Program-made: the position numbers and the translations under genes
Shown here: piece after piece, positions 33,681 through 42,578 of the stretch
How the letters are laid out: each line of letters starts with the position of its first letter
How positions within the stretch are numbered: position 1 is the stretch's first letter
The notes under the pieces: generated by a model
Database searches by the model: none
The model's input: the letters and a program-made list of their open reading frames with translations, nothing else
Told to the model about the DNA's origin: nothing
Source: Epilithonimonas hispanica
Lineage (GTDB): Bacteria > Bacteroidota > Bacteroidia > Flavobacteriales > Weeksellaceae
NCBI RefSeq assembly: GCF_003385395.1
Contig: NZ_QNUG01000010.1
Coordinates: 52,547-116,546, forward strand
Direction: 5' to 3'
DNA length: 64,000 bases

Positions 33681-34193
33681 TTATAATACTTTTACTTTAA
33701 TAATGAGAGGCATATCATTCGTGATTTTTTTATTATCACCATAAGTTCCGTAAGCCAAAACAGAAGGAACTAATATTTCTGCTTCTTCTCCTTTTTTAAG
33801 GTATCTGATGACATCTTCCACAGCATCTATCTCCTTGAAATGTCCAAACTCTACATTATTATTTTCTATTGGAGTATCATATAGTTTGGTTCTATCAAAA
33901 TCGTAGATATCGTATTGGTAAGATACTTTTTCTCCATTGTTTTTACGTGAGAGCTTCTCCAAACCTTCGATATTAACCCAATAGTTTATTCCCATTGGAT
34001 AATATTTCACTTCCTGAGAATTGATCCAATCTTGAATCTGAGTTCTCTCCAAATTATTAAGCTCCTTGGTTCTATTTTTAGAAACTTCCATTTCATTCTC
34101 AGACATATATTGCTCGTCCGAGTAATGCACTGGAGTTTGTTTAGCACAAGAAATGATTAGCATAAAAGATAGTAAACCAAATATTTTTTTCAT
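33681..34193 (-). CDS. gldI: Gliding motility-associated FKBP-type lipoprotein GldI
   Basis: A 170-residue lipoprotein with signal MKKIFGLLSFMLIISC (lipidated Cys16). The C-terminal ~100 residues form an FKBP-like domain (YQYDIYDFDRTKLYDTPIEN, then LKKGEEAEILVPSVLAYGTYGDNKKI). This is the GldI pattern: periplasmic, needed for gliding and type IX secretion in Flavobacterium johnsoniae, absent in non-gliders of other classes. Several FKBP active-site aromatics are missing, so isomerase activity is uncertain. It precedes the cyclophilin-FKBP fusion by 18 bases, suggesting one transcript. Confidence 0.82.
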   Translation of the reverse strand: MKKIFGLLSFMLIISCAKQTPVHYSDEQYMSENEMEVSKNRTKELNNLERTQIQDWINSQEVKYYPMGINYWVNIEGLEKLSRKNNGEKVSYQYDIYDFDRTKLYDTPIENNNVEFGHFKEIDAVEDVIRYLKKGEEAEILVPSVLAYGTYGDNKKITNDMPLIIKVKVL

Positions 34194-34285
34194 AATTTTA
34201 ATTAAGGTTTAAAAAAATCAAAATAGATTTCAAAAAACTTTTGCGAAATTAAGGATTTTCAAAGACTTAATTGTTATCAAAAACA

Positions 34286-34312
34286 AAAACCGGAAGATTA
34301 ATTTCCGGTTTT
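34286..34312 (-). terminator. Terminator after ilvE
   Basis: A 10-bp perfect stem, AAAACCGGAA (34286-34295) and TTCCGGTTTT (34303-34312). Confidence 0.75.
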
Positions 34313-34340
34313 CATTTTTCAATTTACTTTTTATTTAATC

Positions 34341-35411
34341 CTATATGCTATAGACATTTTCTTCAACCAACACTCTCCATCCAAAAGGATCTTCAGCTTG
34401 ATTGGTTTGGATGTTAACAAGGTCATTTTTCAGTTGTACTGCAAAGCTCTCCTCATCAGAAAGTTTTGGTAACTCAAGACGCTCTCCTTGATATCCTAAC
34501 GCTTCAAAAATACTAGTTACTACGGCAGTTCCCACGCCCCAAACTTCTTTCAAAGTTCCATTCTTTTGAGCTTCTATAACATCAGAAACTTTCACATCTC
34601 CGATTACTAAATTAATCCCTCTTTTTTCGGCTAATTTTATAAAACTATCTCTTGTAACACCGTCTAGAATTTTATCCGAAGTACTAGGAGTATAGATAGT
34701 ATCATTGATTCTTACAAAAACATTCATCGTTCCACTCTCTTCAAAATATTCGTGAGAGCAATCATCTGTCCAGATAATCTGATCATAACCTTCTTCTATG
34801 GCTAATTGTGTAGGATAGAAAGACGCAGCGTAATTTCCTGCAGCTTTTGCAGCACCAACGCCTCCACTTGCAGCTCTGGAATAATGATCAGAAATCTTTA
34901 CAGAAACTGGAGCCGTATAATAACTCTTGGCTGGAGTAGCTACAATCGCAAACATATATTTTTCAGAAATCCTTGCTTTAAGCGCTTCTTCTGTTGCAAA
35001 AAGCAATGGTCTTAGATATAAAGAAGTTCCTTCTCCATAAGGAATCCAATCTCTATCTATATCCACCAAAGCTTTCAAGCCTTCTAAGAATATCTCTTCG
35101 GAAATCTCAGGAATTGCTAATCTTTTTGCGGATTTGTTAATACGTTCAAAGTTCTTTTCTGGACGAAAAAGGAAGACTTGACCGTCTTTATCCTTATAAG
35201 CTTTCATTCCTTCAAAACACGCTTGTCCGTAATTAACCCCCATCATTGCAGGGGTAAATCCTATTGGACCATAAGGAACAAGTTGCACCTCCCCCCATTT
35301 TCCATTCTCATATTCGCAAATTATCATATGATCTATGAATACGTTTCCGAATGAAAAATTATTAGGATCGAAGTTTGAAATTCTTGGGTTGGTAGATTTT
35401 TGAATTATCAT
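34341..35411 (-). CDS. ilvE: Branched-chain amino acid aminotransferase
   Basis: A 356-residue fold-type IV PLP enzyme, final step of Val, Leu and Ile synthesis and first step of their breakdown. Marks are GQACFEGMKAYKDKDGQVFLFRPEKNFERINKS near residue 62 and YLRPLLFATEEAL near 130. GGVGAAKAAGNYAASFYPTQLA near 182 carries the PLP Lys, and TRDSFIKLAEKRGI near 252 follows. The long-form length (~355) is the type shared with plants and animals. A TATATTTG box at 35437-35444 with CAAA on the plus strand 18 bases further right marks its promoter. Confidence 0.95.
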   Translation of the reverse strand: MIIQKSTNPRISNFDPNNFSFGNVFIDHMIICEYENGKWGEVQLVPYGPIGFTPAMMGVNYGQACFEGMKAYKDKDGQVFLFRPEKNFERINKSAKRLAIPEISEEIFLEGLKALVDIDRDWIPYGEGTSLYLRPLLFATEEALKARISEKYMFAIVATPAKSYYTAPVSVKISDHYSRAASGGVGAAKAAGNYAASFYPTQLAIEEGYDQIIWTDDCSHEYFEESGTMNVFVRINDTIYTPSTSDKILDGVTRDSFIKLAEKRGINLVIGDVKVSDVIEAQKNGTLKEVWGVGTAVVTSIFEALGYQGERLELPKLSDEESFAVQLKNDLVNIQTNQAEDPFGWRVLVEENVYSI

Positions 35412-35436
35412 TTTTTAATTTTTTGTTGAGGTATTA

Positions 35437-35466
35437 CAAATATATAATAATTTTTTATAAATCAAA
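35437..35466 (-). promoter_or_regulatory. Promoter of ilvE
   Basis: Minus-strand TTTG (35463-35466), 18-base spacer, TATATTTG (35437-35444), close to the Bacteroidota consensus. It ends 25 bases before the ilvE ATG. Confidence 0.55.
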
Positions 35467-35474
35467 ATTTATGT

Positions 35475-35482
35475 TAAATTTG
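35475..35482 (+). promoter_or_regulatory. -7 box of mnmD
   Basis: TAAATTTG fits TAnnTTTG, 13 bases before the TTG start of mnmD. It is divergent from the ilvE promoter. Confidence 0.45.
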
Positions 35483-35495
35483 AAAAAAAAATACT

Positions 35496-36170
35496 TTGAA
35501 AAGACAATTAATCAAAACACAAGATGGAAGCAAAACACTTTTAATCAATGATTTAGAAGAAACTTACCATTCAAAACATGGTGCTTTACAAGAAGCAATA
35601 CACGTATTTATCAAAAACGGACTTAATTTAATAAATTATTGCGAAATTAATATTTTAGAGTTGGGTTTCGGAACAGGTCTTAACGTTTTGGTAACATTTG
35701 ATGAATATTTGAAAAATAACAAAAATCGTAAAATCAACTATTTTGGGATAGAAAAATATCCGATTTTTTTTGAAGAAGCATCAGAATTGTCTTATTCTGA
35801 ATTATTTCCGAACCAAATTATCAAAGATTTGTCTCTAGAAATCCACAAAATAGAATGGGAAAAATTAGTTGAACTAGATGTTAATTTTCATCTTAAAAAG
35901 ATAAAAGATGACTTTTTCAATATAAAAAACATGGATTTACCTCCTATCGATTTGGTTTATTTCGATTGTTTTGGAGCTAGAGTTCAGCCAGATCTTTGGG
36001 AAAAGGAAATATTTGAAATCGTGGCATCCAAAATGAAAACCGGAGGATTACTGACAACTTATTCATCCAAAGGAAGCATGAGACGAGCCTTGATAGAATT
36101 AGGCTTCGAAGTTGAGAAAAGACAAGGCCCACCCGGAAAAAGAGAAATGCTAATTGCTTGGAAAAAATAA
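35496..36170 (+). CDS. mnmD: tRNA 5-(aminomethyl)-2-thiouridine-34 methyltransferase MnmD
   Basis: A 224-residue SAM enzyme that completes mnm5s2U at the wobble position of certain tRNAs. Marks are YHSKHGALQEAIHVFIKNGL near residue 24, ILELGFGTGLNVLVTF near 49 (SAM motif I), DLVYFDCFGARVQPDLWE near 150 and the C-terminal RQGPPGKREMLIAWK. It is the stand-alone form, not fused to the MnmC oxidase domain. The best start is a TTG at 35496, since no in-frame ATG precedes the homologous text. A NUDIX gene follows on the same strand. Confidence 0.9.
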   Translation: MKRQLIKTQDGSKTLLINDLEETYHSKHGALQEAIHVFIKNGLNLINYCEINILELGFGTGLNVLVTFDEYLKNNKNRKINYFGIEKYPIFFEEASELSYSELFPNQIIKDLSLEIHKIEWEKLVELDVNFHLKKIKDDFFNIKNMDLPPIDLVYFDCFGARVQPDLWEKEIFEIVASKMKTGGLLTTYSSKGSMRRALIELGFEVEKRQGPPGKREMLIAWKK

Positions 36171-36201
36171 TTTACTTAAATTGAACATTCAAATCACATC
36201 T

Positions 36202-36618
36202 ATGATAGACAAAATCAACATTCGTGTGTATGCGCTTTGCATAAAAGACAACAAAGTACTCGCACTTCACGAAGAATATGCCGGAGACCATCTTTTAAAA
36301 TTACCCGGAGGCGGATTGGAATTTGGAGAAAGCACCTTAGAATGTCTCAAAAGAGAGTTTCAAGAAGAACTGAATCTTGAGATTGAAATCAAGGAACACT
36401 TTTATACTCAAGATGATTTTTTGGTTTCCAGATTCCGAGATAATGAACAATTAATTACGATTTATTATTTGGCGGAAATCCTAAATGAAGAAGATTTACT
36501 AATCTTAGACCCTTGTATAGAAAAGACAGAATGGATTCCGTTGGAAGGAGAAAATCCTTTTCCACTGCCCATTGACAAACGCGTTTTCGACATAGCAAAA
36601 CAAAAATTTCTGAATTAA
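36202..36618 (+). CDS. NUDIX hydrolase
   Basis: A 138-residue hydrolase of nucleoside diphosphates linked to another group. The Nudix box GGGLEFGESTLECLKREFQEEL near residue 38 is complete (G-x5-E-x7-REUxEE), so the metal site is intact. The first 20 residues (MIDKINIRVYALCIKDNK) form the opening strand. The substrate cannot be read; housecleaning of oxidised nucleotides or sugar nucleotides is typical. The frame extends 16 codons upstream into mnmD, but the ATG at 36202 is preferred. It is 31 bases after mnmD and probably co-transcribed. Confidence 0.87.
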   Translation: MIDKINIRVYALCIKDNKVLALHEEYAGDHLLKLPGGGLEFGESTLECLKREFQEELNLEIEIKEHFYTQDDFLVSRFRDNEQLITIYYLAEILNEEDLLILDPCIEKTEWIPLEGENPFPLPIDKRVFDIAKQKFLN

Positions 36619-36633
36619 TATTCAGGAATTTTT
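36603..36633. terminator. Terminator after the NUDIX gene
   Basis: Arms 36603-36614 (AAAATTTCTGAA) and 36621-36633 (TTCAGGAATTTTT) pair with one mismatch, overlapping the NUDIX stop codon. It serves the convergent gene at 36632 as well. Confidence 0.55.
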
Positions 36634-36907
36634 AATATAAAAAAGAAATTAGAAGTTTTTCAATCTCTTTATTTGTTGAACTTTCAAAAATTTTATTTTT
36701 TTCTAAACCATTTACCATTTCTACTTCAACATAGAATTGATTCTGTTCTTTCTGAAAACTTGATATGTAAATTAATTTATCTTTAAAATTATTTGTAAAA
36801 CCAATCGCACAAAGATCAGCTTCCCAAAAATCAACTACTTGAATCTTTTCAAAATCAAGTTTTAGATGCAAGTAAGAAAGTAGGATATTAATTGTAATAT
36901 CTTTCAT
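36632..36907 (-). CDS. Hypothetical protein downstream of a glycosyltransferase
   Basis: A 91-residue soluble protein with an alternating strand-helix pattern (DFEKIQVVDFWEADLCAIGFT, then IYISSFQKEQNQFYVEVEMVNG). No family is recognised. The ATG lies one base after the stop of the glycosyltransferase gene, so the two are almost certainly co-translated. Size and pattern resemble small Bacteroidota stress or immunity-type proteins, but no function can be assigned. Confidence 0.65.
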   Translation of the reverse strand: MKDITINILLSYLHLKLDFEKIQVVDFWEADLCAIGFTNNFKDKLIYISSFQKEQNQFYVEVEMVNGLEKNKIFESSTNKEIEKLLISFLY

Positions 36908-36908
36908 A

Positions 36909-37979
36909 TCATAAATCCCAAAGAAGGTCTTCGTATTTCTGGAGAATAATATCTTTGGAAAACCTGTTTTTGATAGATTCTTTGATATTCTCTTTGTTAC
37001 TGTTTTTATGAACAGCGTGTTTTATTTTTTCAGCAAACGCATCATAATCCTCAATATTTGCTATTTCACCATTGATTTGATCGAGGATGATTTCATCAAT
37101 TCCGCCAGGACAATTGTTTGCTAAAGAATAGATTCCGCAAGCTCCTGCTTCCAGAAGAACATTGGGAAAACCTTCGTAGCGCGAGGATAGAATAAACAAA
37201 TCGGCATATTTGAGATATTGATAAGGATTACTTTTCTTGCCGTGGAAAACGACATGTTCCAATCCAAGCATTTCTTTCATCTGCAAAAGCATTTCCTTGT
37301 CTTTTCCGTCACCAAGAATGTGGAGCAAAATATTTTGATTTTTAAGTCTTGAAAAAACTTTCAAAAGATTATCAAATCCTTTTCTTGCAGACAGATTCCC
37401 AATTGCAACTACATTTTTGTGTTGATGAGAAAATTCGATTGGACGTTCTGATTCGTTCAGTTTTTCTTCGATGAAACTGATATCAACAGGATTATTGATT
37501 TTCACCAGTTTCTTTTTCTTGATTCCAAAATTTTTGCCAAGGTCGTGTTGCATATCATCACTCTGAGCAATGATTCTGTCATAACCATTATAAAATTTGT
37601 AGAAAAAACGAATTTCCTTTCTGGTAACGTGTTGCGAAACAACATTAGTTTCTCTTGCAATAAATTTGGTTTTCGGAAATAATCTTATAAATAATGACAA
37701 ATAAGCATTCACTTCTCCAAAACCAGAAAACACAATATCTGGTTTTCTTCGTTTGATTTCCAGAAGAATTGGTTTAAGAGAATTTCTGATTCTAGGCGTT
37801 TGAATGTCAATAATCTCAACATCGGATTTCAAAAAATCAAGATAAGCACCTTCTTTTCTCAATAAAAGAATTGACGGAGAAAATCGGTCTCTTGGAAGAT
37901 GGTTTGCAATGGTTGTCACAATGCGTTCTGCTCCTCCAGTTTCCAAATCGGGCAATATGAAAATGATTGATTTTTTCAT
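36909..37979 (-). CDS. GT4-family glycosyltransferase
   Basis: A 356-residue retaining GT-B glycosyltransferase. N-terminal GGAERIVTTIANHLPRDRF (residues ~14-32) is the acceptor-side loop. VVAIGNLSARKGFDNLLKVFSRLK near 208 and SSRYEGFPNVLLEAGACGIYSLANNCPGGIDEI near 275 are the donor site, with the EX7E-like pair. It adds a sugar from a nucleotide donor to a surface glycan or lipid on the cytoplasmic face. No polysaccharide gene cluster surrounds it, so the acceptor is unknown. Coupled to the small gene at 36632. Confidence 0.88.
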   Translation of the reverse strand: MKKSIIFILPDLETGGAERIVTTIANHLPRDRFSPSILLLRKEGAYLDFLKSDVEIIDIQTPRIRNSLKPILLEIKRRKPDIVFSGFGEVNAYLSLFIRLFPKTKFIARETNVVSQHVTRKEIRFFYKFYNGYDRIIAQSDDMQHDLGKNFGIKKKKLVKINNPVDISFIEEKLNESERPIEFSHQHKNVVAIGNLSARKGFDNLLKVFSRLKNQNILLHILGDGKDKEMLLQMKEMLGLEHVVFHGKKSNPYQYLKYADLFILSSRYEGFPNVLLEAGACGIYSLANNCPGGIDEIILDQINGEIANIEDYDAFAEKIKHAVHKNSNKENIKESIKNRFSKDIILQKYEDLLWDL

Positions 37980-38018
37980 AAGTTAAAATTACAAAACCAA
38001 AATGGGAAATCCTATAAA

Positions 38019-38050
38019 TAAAAATGTTGGAAATTTTTCCAACATTTTTA
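38019..38050 (-). terminator. Terminator after recQ
   Basis: A 15-bp perfect inverted repeat, TAAAAATGTTGGAAA (38019-38033) and its complement (38036-38050), with a two-base spacer, just past the recQ stop. Confidence 0.7.
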
Positions 38051-38054
38051 TATT

Positions 38055-40265
38055 TTAATTAGCAACGTCACTAATGAATTTAATCCTAAGAATTCTAACT
38101 TCTTCATCAGTTAAATCATCACCATATTCTGCAAGAAGCGTTTTCATACTATCACTTTCGGAGTTTTTCATAAAATCCATAAACTCATCAACGATGTCTT
38201 CATCAAAGTTTTCCTCAATATAATAATTGATATTCAATTTTGTACCCTGATAGATAATACTTTCCATTTCTGAAAGAAGCTCTATCATGGATAGATTTTT
38301 CGCTTTTGCAATATCTTCAAGATCTATTTTTTTATCTGTATTTTGAATAATAAAAACCTTGTGGCTAGATTTATTCGCCACTTGTTTTATTACCATATCC
38401 TGAGTCCTTTCTATATTGTTTTCTTCAACATATTTTTTGATGAAATCGGCAAACTCTTTACCATATTTTTTAGCCTTCCCTTCACCTACACCATAAATCT
38501 TCGCCACTTCCTCCACAGAAATAGGATACTGAACAGTCATATCCTCAAGACTTGGATCCATAAAAACAGTGTAAGGCGGTATACCGTGTTTTTTTGCCAC
38601 AGTTTTACGAAGCTCTTTTAACTGATTGAATAATTCTTGATCCAAACCACCGCCAGCTTGCACCTGAGCTTGATCGCTATCAGATTTTGATTTGATTTGT
38701 GAAAGATCATATTCTCTGTCTTCGGCTATTTGGAAAGGTTCTTTAGATTTACCATTAATTACGGCTTGTCCCTTCTCTGAAATTTTTAAAACCCCATAAG
38801 TTTCTATATCTTTTTTCAAATAATCCTGAACAGTCGCCTGTCTGATAATAGATTTCCAATAATTGTCACTTTCAGATTTTCCAAATCCAAAATACTCTGT
38901 TTGTTCTAATTTATAAGACTTAGTAACAGCAGATTCTTTTCCTGCAATTACAGAAATCAAATCTTTGGTTTTGAATTTTTCACCTAAAACTTTTATCATT
39001 TCCAAAACCTTTTTAAGGTCTGCAGTAGCATCTTTCAAAGTTGGAGGATTCTGAGAGTTGTCGCACATTTTTGCACCCTCTCCGTTGATTGGATCAAAGA
39101 TTTCTCCAAAGTAATAAAGTAGATATTGTCTTCTACTCATCGATGTTTCTGCATAACCAACAACTTCATTCAGAAGTTGAAGCCCAATTTCTCTTTCAGA
39201 AACAGGTTTTTGAGCCAAGAATTTTTCTAACTTTTCAATATCTTTTGGATCATAGAAAGCTAAACAATAACCTTCTCCTCCATCTCTACCTGCACGACCA
39301 GTTTCCTGATAATAACTTTCCAAAGATTTTGGAATATCGTAATGAATTACAAATCTTACATCTGGTTTGTCAATTCCCATCCCAAAGGCAATCGTTGCAA
39401 CAATCACATCTGCCTCCTCCATTAGAAATTTGTCCTGATGAGAAACTCTTGTTTTCTGATCCAAACCAGCGTGATAAGGCAACGCATTAACACCATTAAC
39501 CTGCAACAGCTGAGCAAACTCCTCTACTTTTCTTCGACTAAGACAGTAAACAATTCCGGATTCTCCTTTATGTTGATTGATGAATTTGACTATTTCTTTA
39601 TCAACGTTAACTTTTGGTCTGATTTCATAAAACAAATTAGATCTATTGAAACTTTCCTTGAAAACCAAAGCATTATTCATTCCCAAAGTTTTCTGAATAT
39701 CATCCTGAACTTTTGGTGTAGCAGTCGCAGTCAACGCAATCACGGGAACATCTGCAATTTTATCTATAATCCCTTTTAAGTTTCTATACTCTGGGCGAAA
39801 ATCATGTCCCCATTCCGAGATACAGTGTGCTTCATCTATTGCAACAAAGGAAATTTTAACTGCTTTTAAAAATTCGAGATATTCTTCTTTGATGAGAGAT
39901 TCCGGAGCAACATATAGCAATTTTGTTTTTCCAGCAGTAATGTCATCCATCACCTGTTTGGTCTGAGACTTATTGAGAGAGGAATTAAGAACGTGAGCAA
40001 CACCTTCATCGGAAGACAAACCATTTACAGCATCAACCTGATTTTTCATCAAAGCAATTAATGGAGAAACAACAATTGCTGTTCCTTCCGAAATAAGTGC
40101 CGGCAATTGGTAACACAAGGATTTACCTCCACCAGTAGGCATCAAAACAAATATATCTTTTCCTTCTAATAGTTCTGTTATGATCTGTTCCTGTTGCCCT
40201 TTGAATTTAGAAAATCCAAAATATTTTTTGAGTTCGGCAGATAAGTTGATGTCTTTTGTATCCAT
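38055..40265 (-). CDS. recQ: ATP-dependent DNA helicase RecQ
   Basis: A 736-residue 3'-5' helicase for recombination repair. Walker [17 protein letters not shown] near residue 39, DEAH box [20 protein letters not shown] near 132, aromatic-rich loop, and motif [15 protein letters not shown] near 320 are all present. The RQC winged helix and an HRDC domain ([23 protein letters not shown] near 535) follow. At the zinc site [17 protein letters not shown] and [12 protein letters not shown] keep only one of the four cysteines of the E. coli protein. Zinc binding must therefore be lost; this is known in Bacteroidota RecQ. A ~100-residue C-terminal extension ends the protein. Confidence 0.95.
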   Translation of the reverse strand: MDTKDINLSAELKKYFGFSKFKGQQEQIITELLEGKDIFVLMPTGGGKSLCYQLPALISEGTAIVVSPLIALMKNQVDAVNGLSSDEGVAHVLNSSLNKSQTKQVMDDITAGKTKLLYVAPESLIKEEYLEFLKAVKISFVAIDEAHCISEWGHDFRPEYRNLKGIIDKIADVPVIALTATATPKVQDDIQKTLGMNNALVFKESFNRSNLFYEIRPKVNVDKEIVKFINQHKGESGIVYCLSRRKVEEFAQLLQVNGVNALPYHAGLDQKTRVSHQDKFLMEEADVIVATIAFGMGIDKPDVRFVIHYDIPKSLESYYQETGRAGRDGGEGYCLAFYDPKDIEKLEKFLAQKPVSEREIGLQLLNEVVGYAETSMSRRQYLLYYFGEIFDPINGEGAKMCDNSQNPPTLKDATADLKKVLEMIKVLGEKFKTKDLISVIAGKESAVTKSYKLEQTEYFGFGKSESDNYWKSIIRQATVQDYLKKDIETYGVLKISEKGQAVINGKSKEPFQIAEDREYDLSQIKSKSDSDQAQVQAGGGLDQELFNQLKELRKTVAKKHGIPPYTVFMDPSLEDMTVQYPISVEEVAKIYGVGEGKAKKYGKEFADFIKKYVEENNIERTQDMVIKQVANKSSHKVFIIQNTDKKIDLEDIAKAKNLSMIELLSEMESIIYQGTKLNINYYIEENFDEDIVDEFMDFMKNSESDSMKTLLAEYGDDLTDEEVRILRIKFISDVAN

Positions 40266-40308
40266 CCTTTGATATTGTTTGCTAAATTTGCGCTTTAATA
40301 AAGTTGTG

Positions 40309-40316
40309 CAAATTTA
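40309..40316 (-). promoter_or_regulatory. -7 box of recQ
   Basis: Minus-strand TAAATTTG fits TAnnTTTG, 43 bases before the recQ ATG. Confidence 0.4.
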
Positions 40317-40445
40317 GAGAATAAATTTTTTAACTATTTTAGATAAAAAAATGAAGCCTAAAACTTCATTTCTGTGATTTCAAATTATTGAAGTGAAGAT
40401 ACAAAATTAATACTATTAAAAAAAATAATTAAACATTTTAAAGTT

Positions 40446-41405
40446 TTGGATTCAAAAGACATTCTGTTTAATGCGCACCAAGCGCTAGATATAGAAATAA
40501 ACGAACTAAAAAACCTACGTAACAGACTAAGTGACAGCTTTATAAAATCCGTCCTTACAATTAATGAAGTCAAGGGAAAATTAATAGTTGTTGGTATTGG
40601 AAAGTCTGCTCACGTTGCAAATAAAATAGTCGCTACTCTCAATTCCACAGGCACTCCATCTCAGTTTCTTCATGCAGCAGAAGCTATCCACGGCGATTTG
40701 GGAGTCATCCAAAAACAAGATGTTGTTCTATGCATTTCCTACTCTGGAAACTCACCAGAAATTGTAAATCTTTTACCATTTTTGAAGGAATATTCTACCG
40801 CCTTGATTGCTATGACTGGAAATCCTGAAAGTAAACTAGGGAAAGCCGCAGATATTATTTTGAATACCCATGTTGAAAAAGAAGCATGCCCTAATAAACT
40901 AGCTCCAACTAGCTCTACAACAGTCCAAATGGCTCTTGGCGATGCTTTAGCAGTTTGCTTGATGGAGCTTAAAGATTTTAAAGATATTGATTTTGCTAAG
41001 TTTCACCCAGGCGGAAGTCTTGGTAAAAACCTAACTGCAAAAGTGGAACAATTCGTTTCTACAAACAAGCCAGAAATCAGTACCGAAAGCTCAATTAGAG
41101 ATGTCATCATTTCTGTGAGCGGTTCAAAACATGGTATTACTGTTGTTGTGGAAAATGAAAAAATCCTTGGTGTAATTACCGATGGAGATATCAGAAGAAT
41201 GCTTCTTAATCAAGATGATATCTCCAAAGTCAAAGCTTCAGACATCATTAGTAAAAATCCTAAAACTATTGATAAAAATAAACTCGCAAAAGAAGCAATG
41301 CAAATTTTAAAAGATTATAATATCGGACAATTGGTTGTTACAGATGAAAATCAGTATTATGGTATTATAGATATCCACAAATTGCTAGATGAGGGGATTA
41401 ATTAG
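40446..41405 (+). CDS. kdsD: Arabinose-5-phosphate isomerase (KpsF/GutQ/KdsD)
   Basis: A 319-residue aldose-ketose isomerase converting ribulose 5-phosphate to arabinose 5-phosphate, the entry to Kdo of lipopolysaccharide. SIS domain (residues ~30-180) with VVGIGKSAHVANKIVATLNSTGTPSQFLHAAEAIHGDLG and SYSGNSPEIVNLLPFLK, then DFAKFHPGGSLGKNL. Two CBS domains fill residues ~205-319 (ITVVVENEKILGVITDGDIRRML, QLVVTDENQYYGIIDIHKLL). Start is a TTG at 40446, the only in-frame start near the homologous N-terminus. Divergent from recQ. Confidence 0.92.
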   Translation: MDSKDILFNAHQALDIEINELKNLRNRLSDSFIKSVLTINEVKGKLIVVGIGKSAHVANKIVATLNSTGTPSQFLHAAEAIHGDLGVIQKQDVVLCISYSGNSPEIVNLLPFLKEYSTALIAMTGNPESKLGKAADIILNTHVEKEACPNKLAPTSSTTVQMALGDALAVCLMELKDFKDIDFAKFHPGGSLGKNLTAKVEQFVSTNKPEISTESSIRDVIISVSGSKHGITVVVENEKILGVITDGDIRRMLLNQDDISKVKASDIISKNPKTIDKNKLAKEAMQILKDYNIGQLVVTDENQYYGIIDIHKLLDEGIN

Positions 41406-41420
41406 AAGAACAAGACACTT

Positions 41421-42201
41421 CTAATTAATCCTTCTAATTCTTATAAGCTTTGTAATATCATTAGTAGCTTTAGAAACTACGCCAGAATTAGAACCATAAT
41501 TTGGTGTTGAAGTTCCGCCTGGTTTATTCATCACAATTCGAATCAAATCATTAACAGCAAAATTTAAAATTACTCTTGGCATAATAACGGTTTGTACTTC
41601 ATTGGTTATCCCATTATCGAATGGTAGTACTGTCCCAAAGACCGCTGTCCAAGTAGTTCCGTTATTTTGAGATTTACAAACCTGAAATATTGATCCTGAA
41701 GTCTTTCCCAGATTTCGTTGCAATAGAACCTGTATTATAAACAATGTCTGGATCTGCAAAACTTACCGCTATACCTCCATTAGCACCACTAGTTGTATTG
41801 ATACCATTATAAGTAAAGGTTTGCGTAGATGTAGAATTCAAACTCAAAATTCTATTTGCAAGATAACCTTCTAATGAAGAAGTTAAACTTAAATCCAACC
41901 AATTTTTACCATTCCAAAAGTAATACCTATTAGCTAAAACATTATTAGGAAAAGTTCCTGCATGTGCAGTATTGTAAACAAACAAACCAGTCGCAGGAGA
42001 AGGTATTGTTGCGACATCTGTATTACTTAAGAGAGCTACTCTAGGTGGTAAAAAACCTTTTTTGCTTCCAACAGCTAAATCTGAAGTATTAATTTCTAAT
42101 ATAGCAGATGGTGAAACTTGAGAAGTTTGAATTCCCACCTGAGCAGAAAAATACCCAAAGAAGAAAATAAAAGAATACTTTATAAAATATCTATTCATCA
42201 T
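41421..42201 (-). pseudogene. Secreted protein with a single-base frameshift
   Basis: The gene reads from the ATG at 42201 (signal MMNRYFIKYSFIFFFGYFSAQ, cleavage near residue 21). It continues VGIQTSQVSPSAILEIN and ANRYYFWNGKNWLDL as far as IVYNTGSIATKSGK, then shifts frame. Removing one base from the CCC/TTT run at 41704-41709 joins it to GKTSGSIFQVCKSQNNGTTW, which continues to the stop at 41421 with DNGITNEVQTVIMPRVILNFAVNDLIRIVM. Total 781 bases, that is 260 codons plus one. The joined protein resembles a Chryseobacterium family of secreted unknowns. Either the gene is broken or the base is a sequencing error in a short homopolymer. Confidence 0.75.
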
Positions 42202-42578
42202 ATAACATAAAAATCCCTATCCACATAACTAAACAATTACGTAAAATCGAATAAACTTTCAATTTTGACAATGATTAACTGTGAAAATAGTTTTCGAAAA
42301 TTAAAAAAACAACTCAATTTTTGAAAGACCTGAAAGTCTATATCGTTGATAAAATCTTATTATTAACAATAATAACTTTCGGGTCGCAAGAAACAAAATT
42401 ATTCCAGAACACATTGTCAGAATAAAAAAAAACATCAATTTGAGACAATATTTAATATTAAGTAAATAAATACTTAAAACACATCAATCATGACATAAAA
42501 TAATTGATTTTTTTAAGTACTTCTAAGGCAAAAAAATTGCTTAAATTTGTGCCATTGATTTTTTTCTATAATCTAAAT
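42202..42578. other. 377-base AT-rich intergenic region upstream of tatC
   Basis: No gene is supported. It contains the divergent start regions of the frameshifted secreted protein and tatC. A TAAATTTG box at 42542-42549 (30 bases before tatC) is the only clear signal. A short TTTTCGAAAA palindrome occurs near 42292. Confidence 0.5.

Noticed and set aside
35471..35495. ATG at 35471 as start of mnmD
   Set aside because: It is in a different frame from the methyltransferase; the TTG at 35496 begins the homologous N-terminus.
42289..42303. Palindrome around TTTTCGAAAA
   Set aside because: Short, AT-rich and single-copy; no partner site and no nearby regulator.
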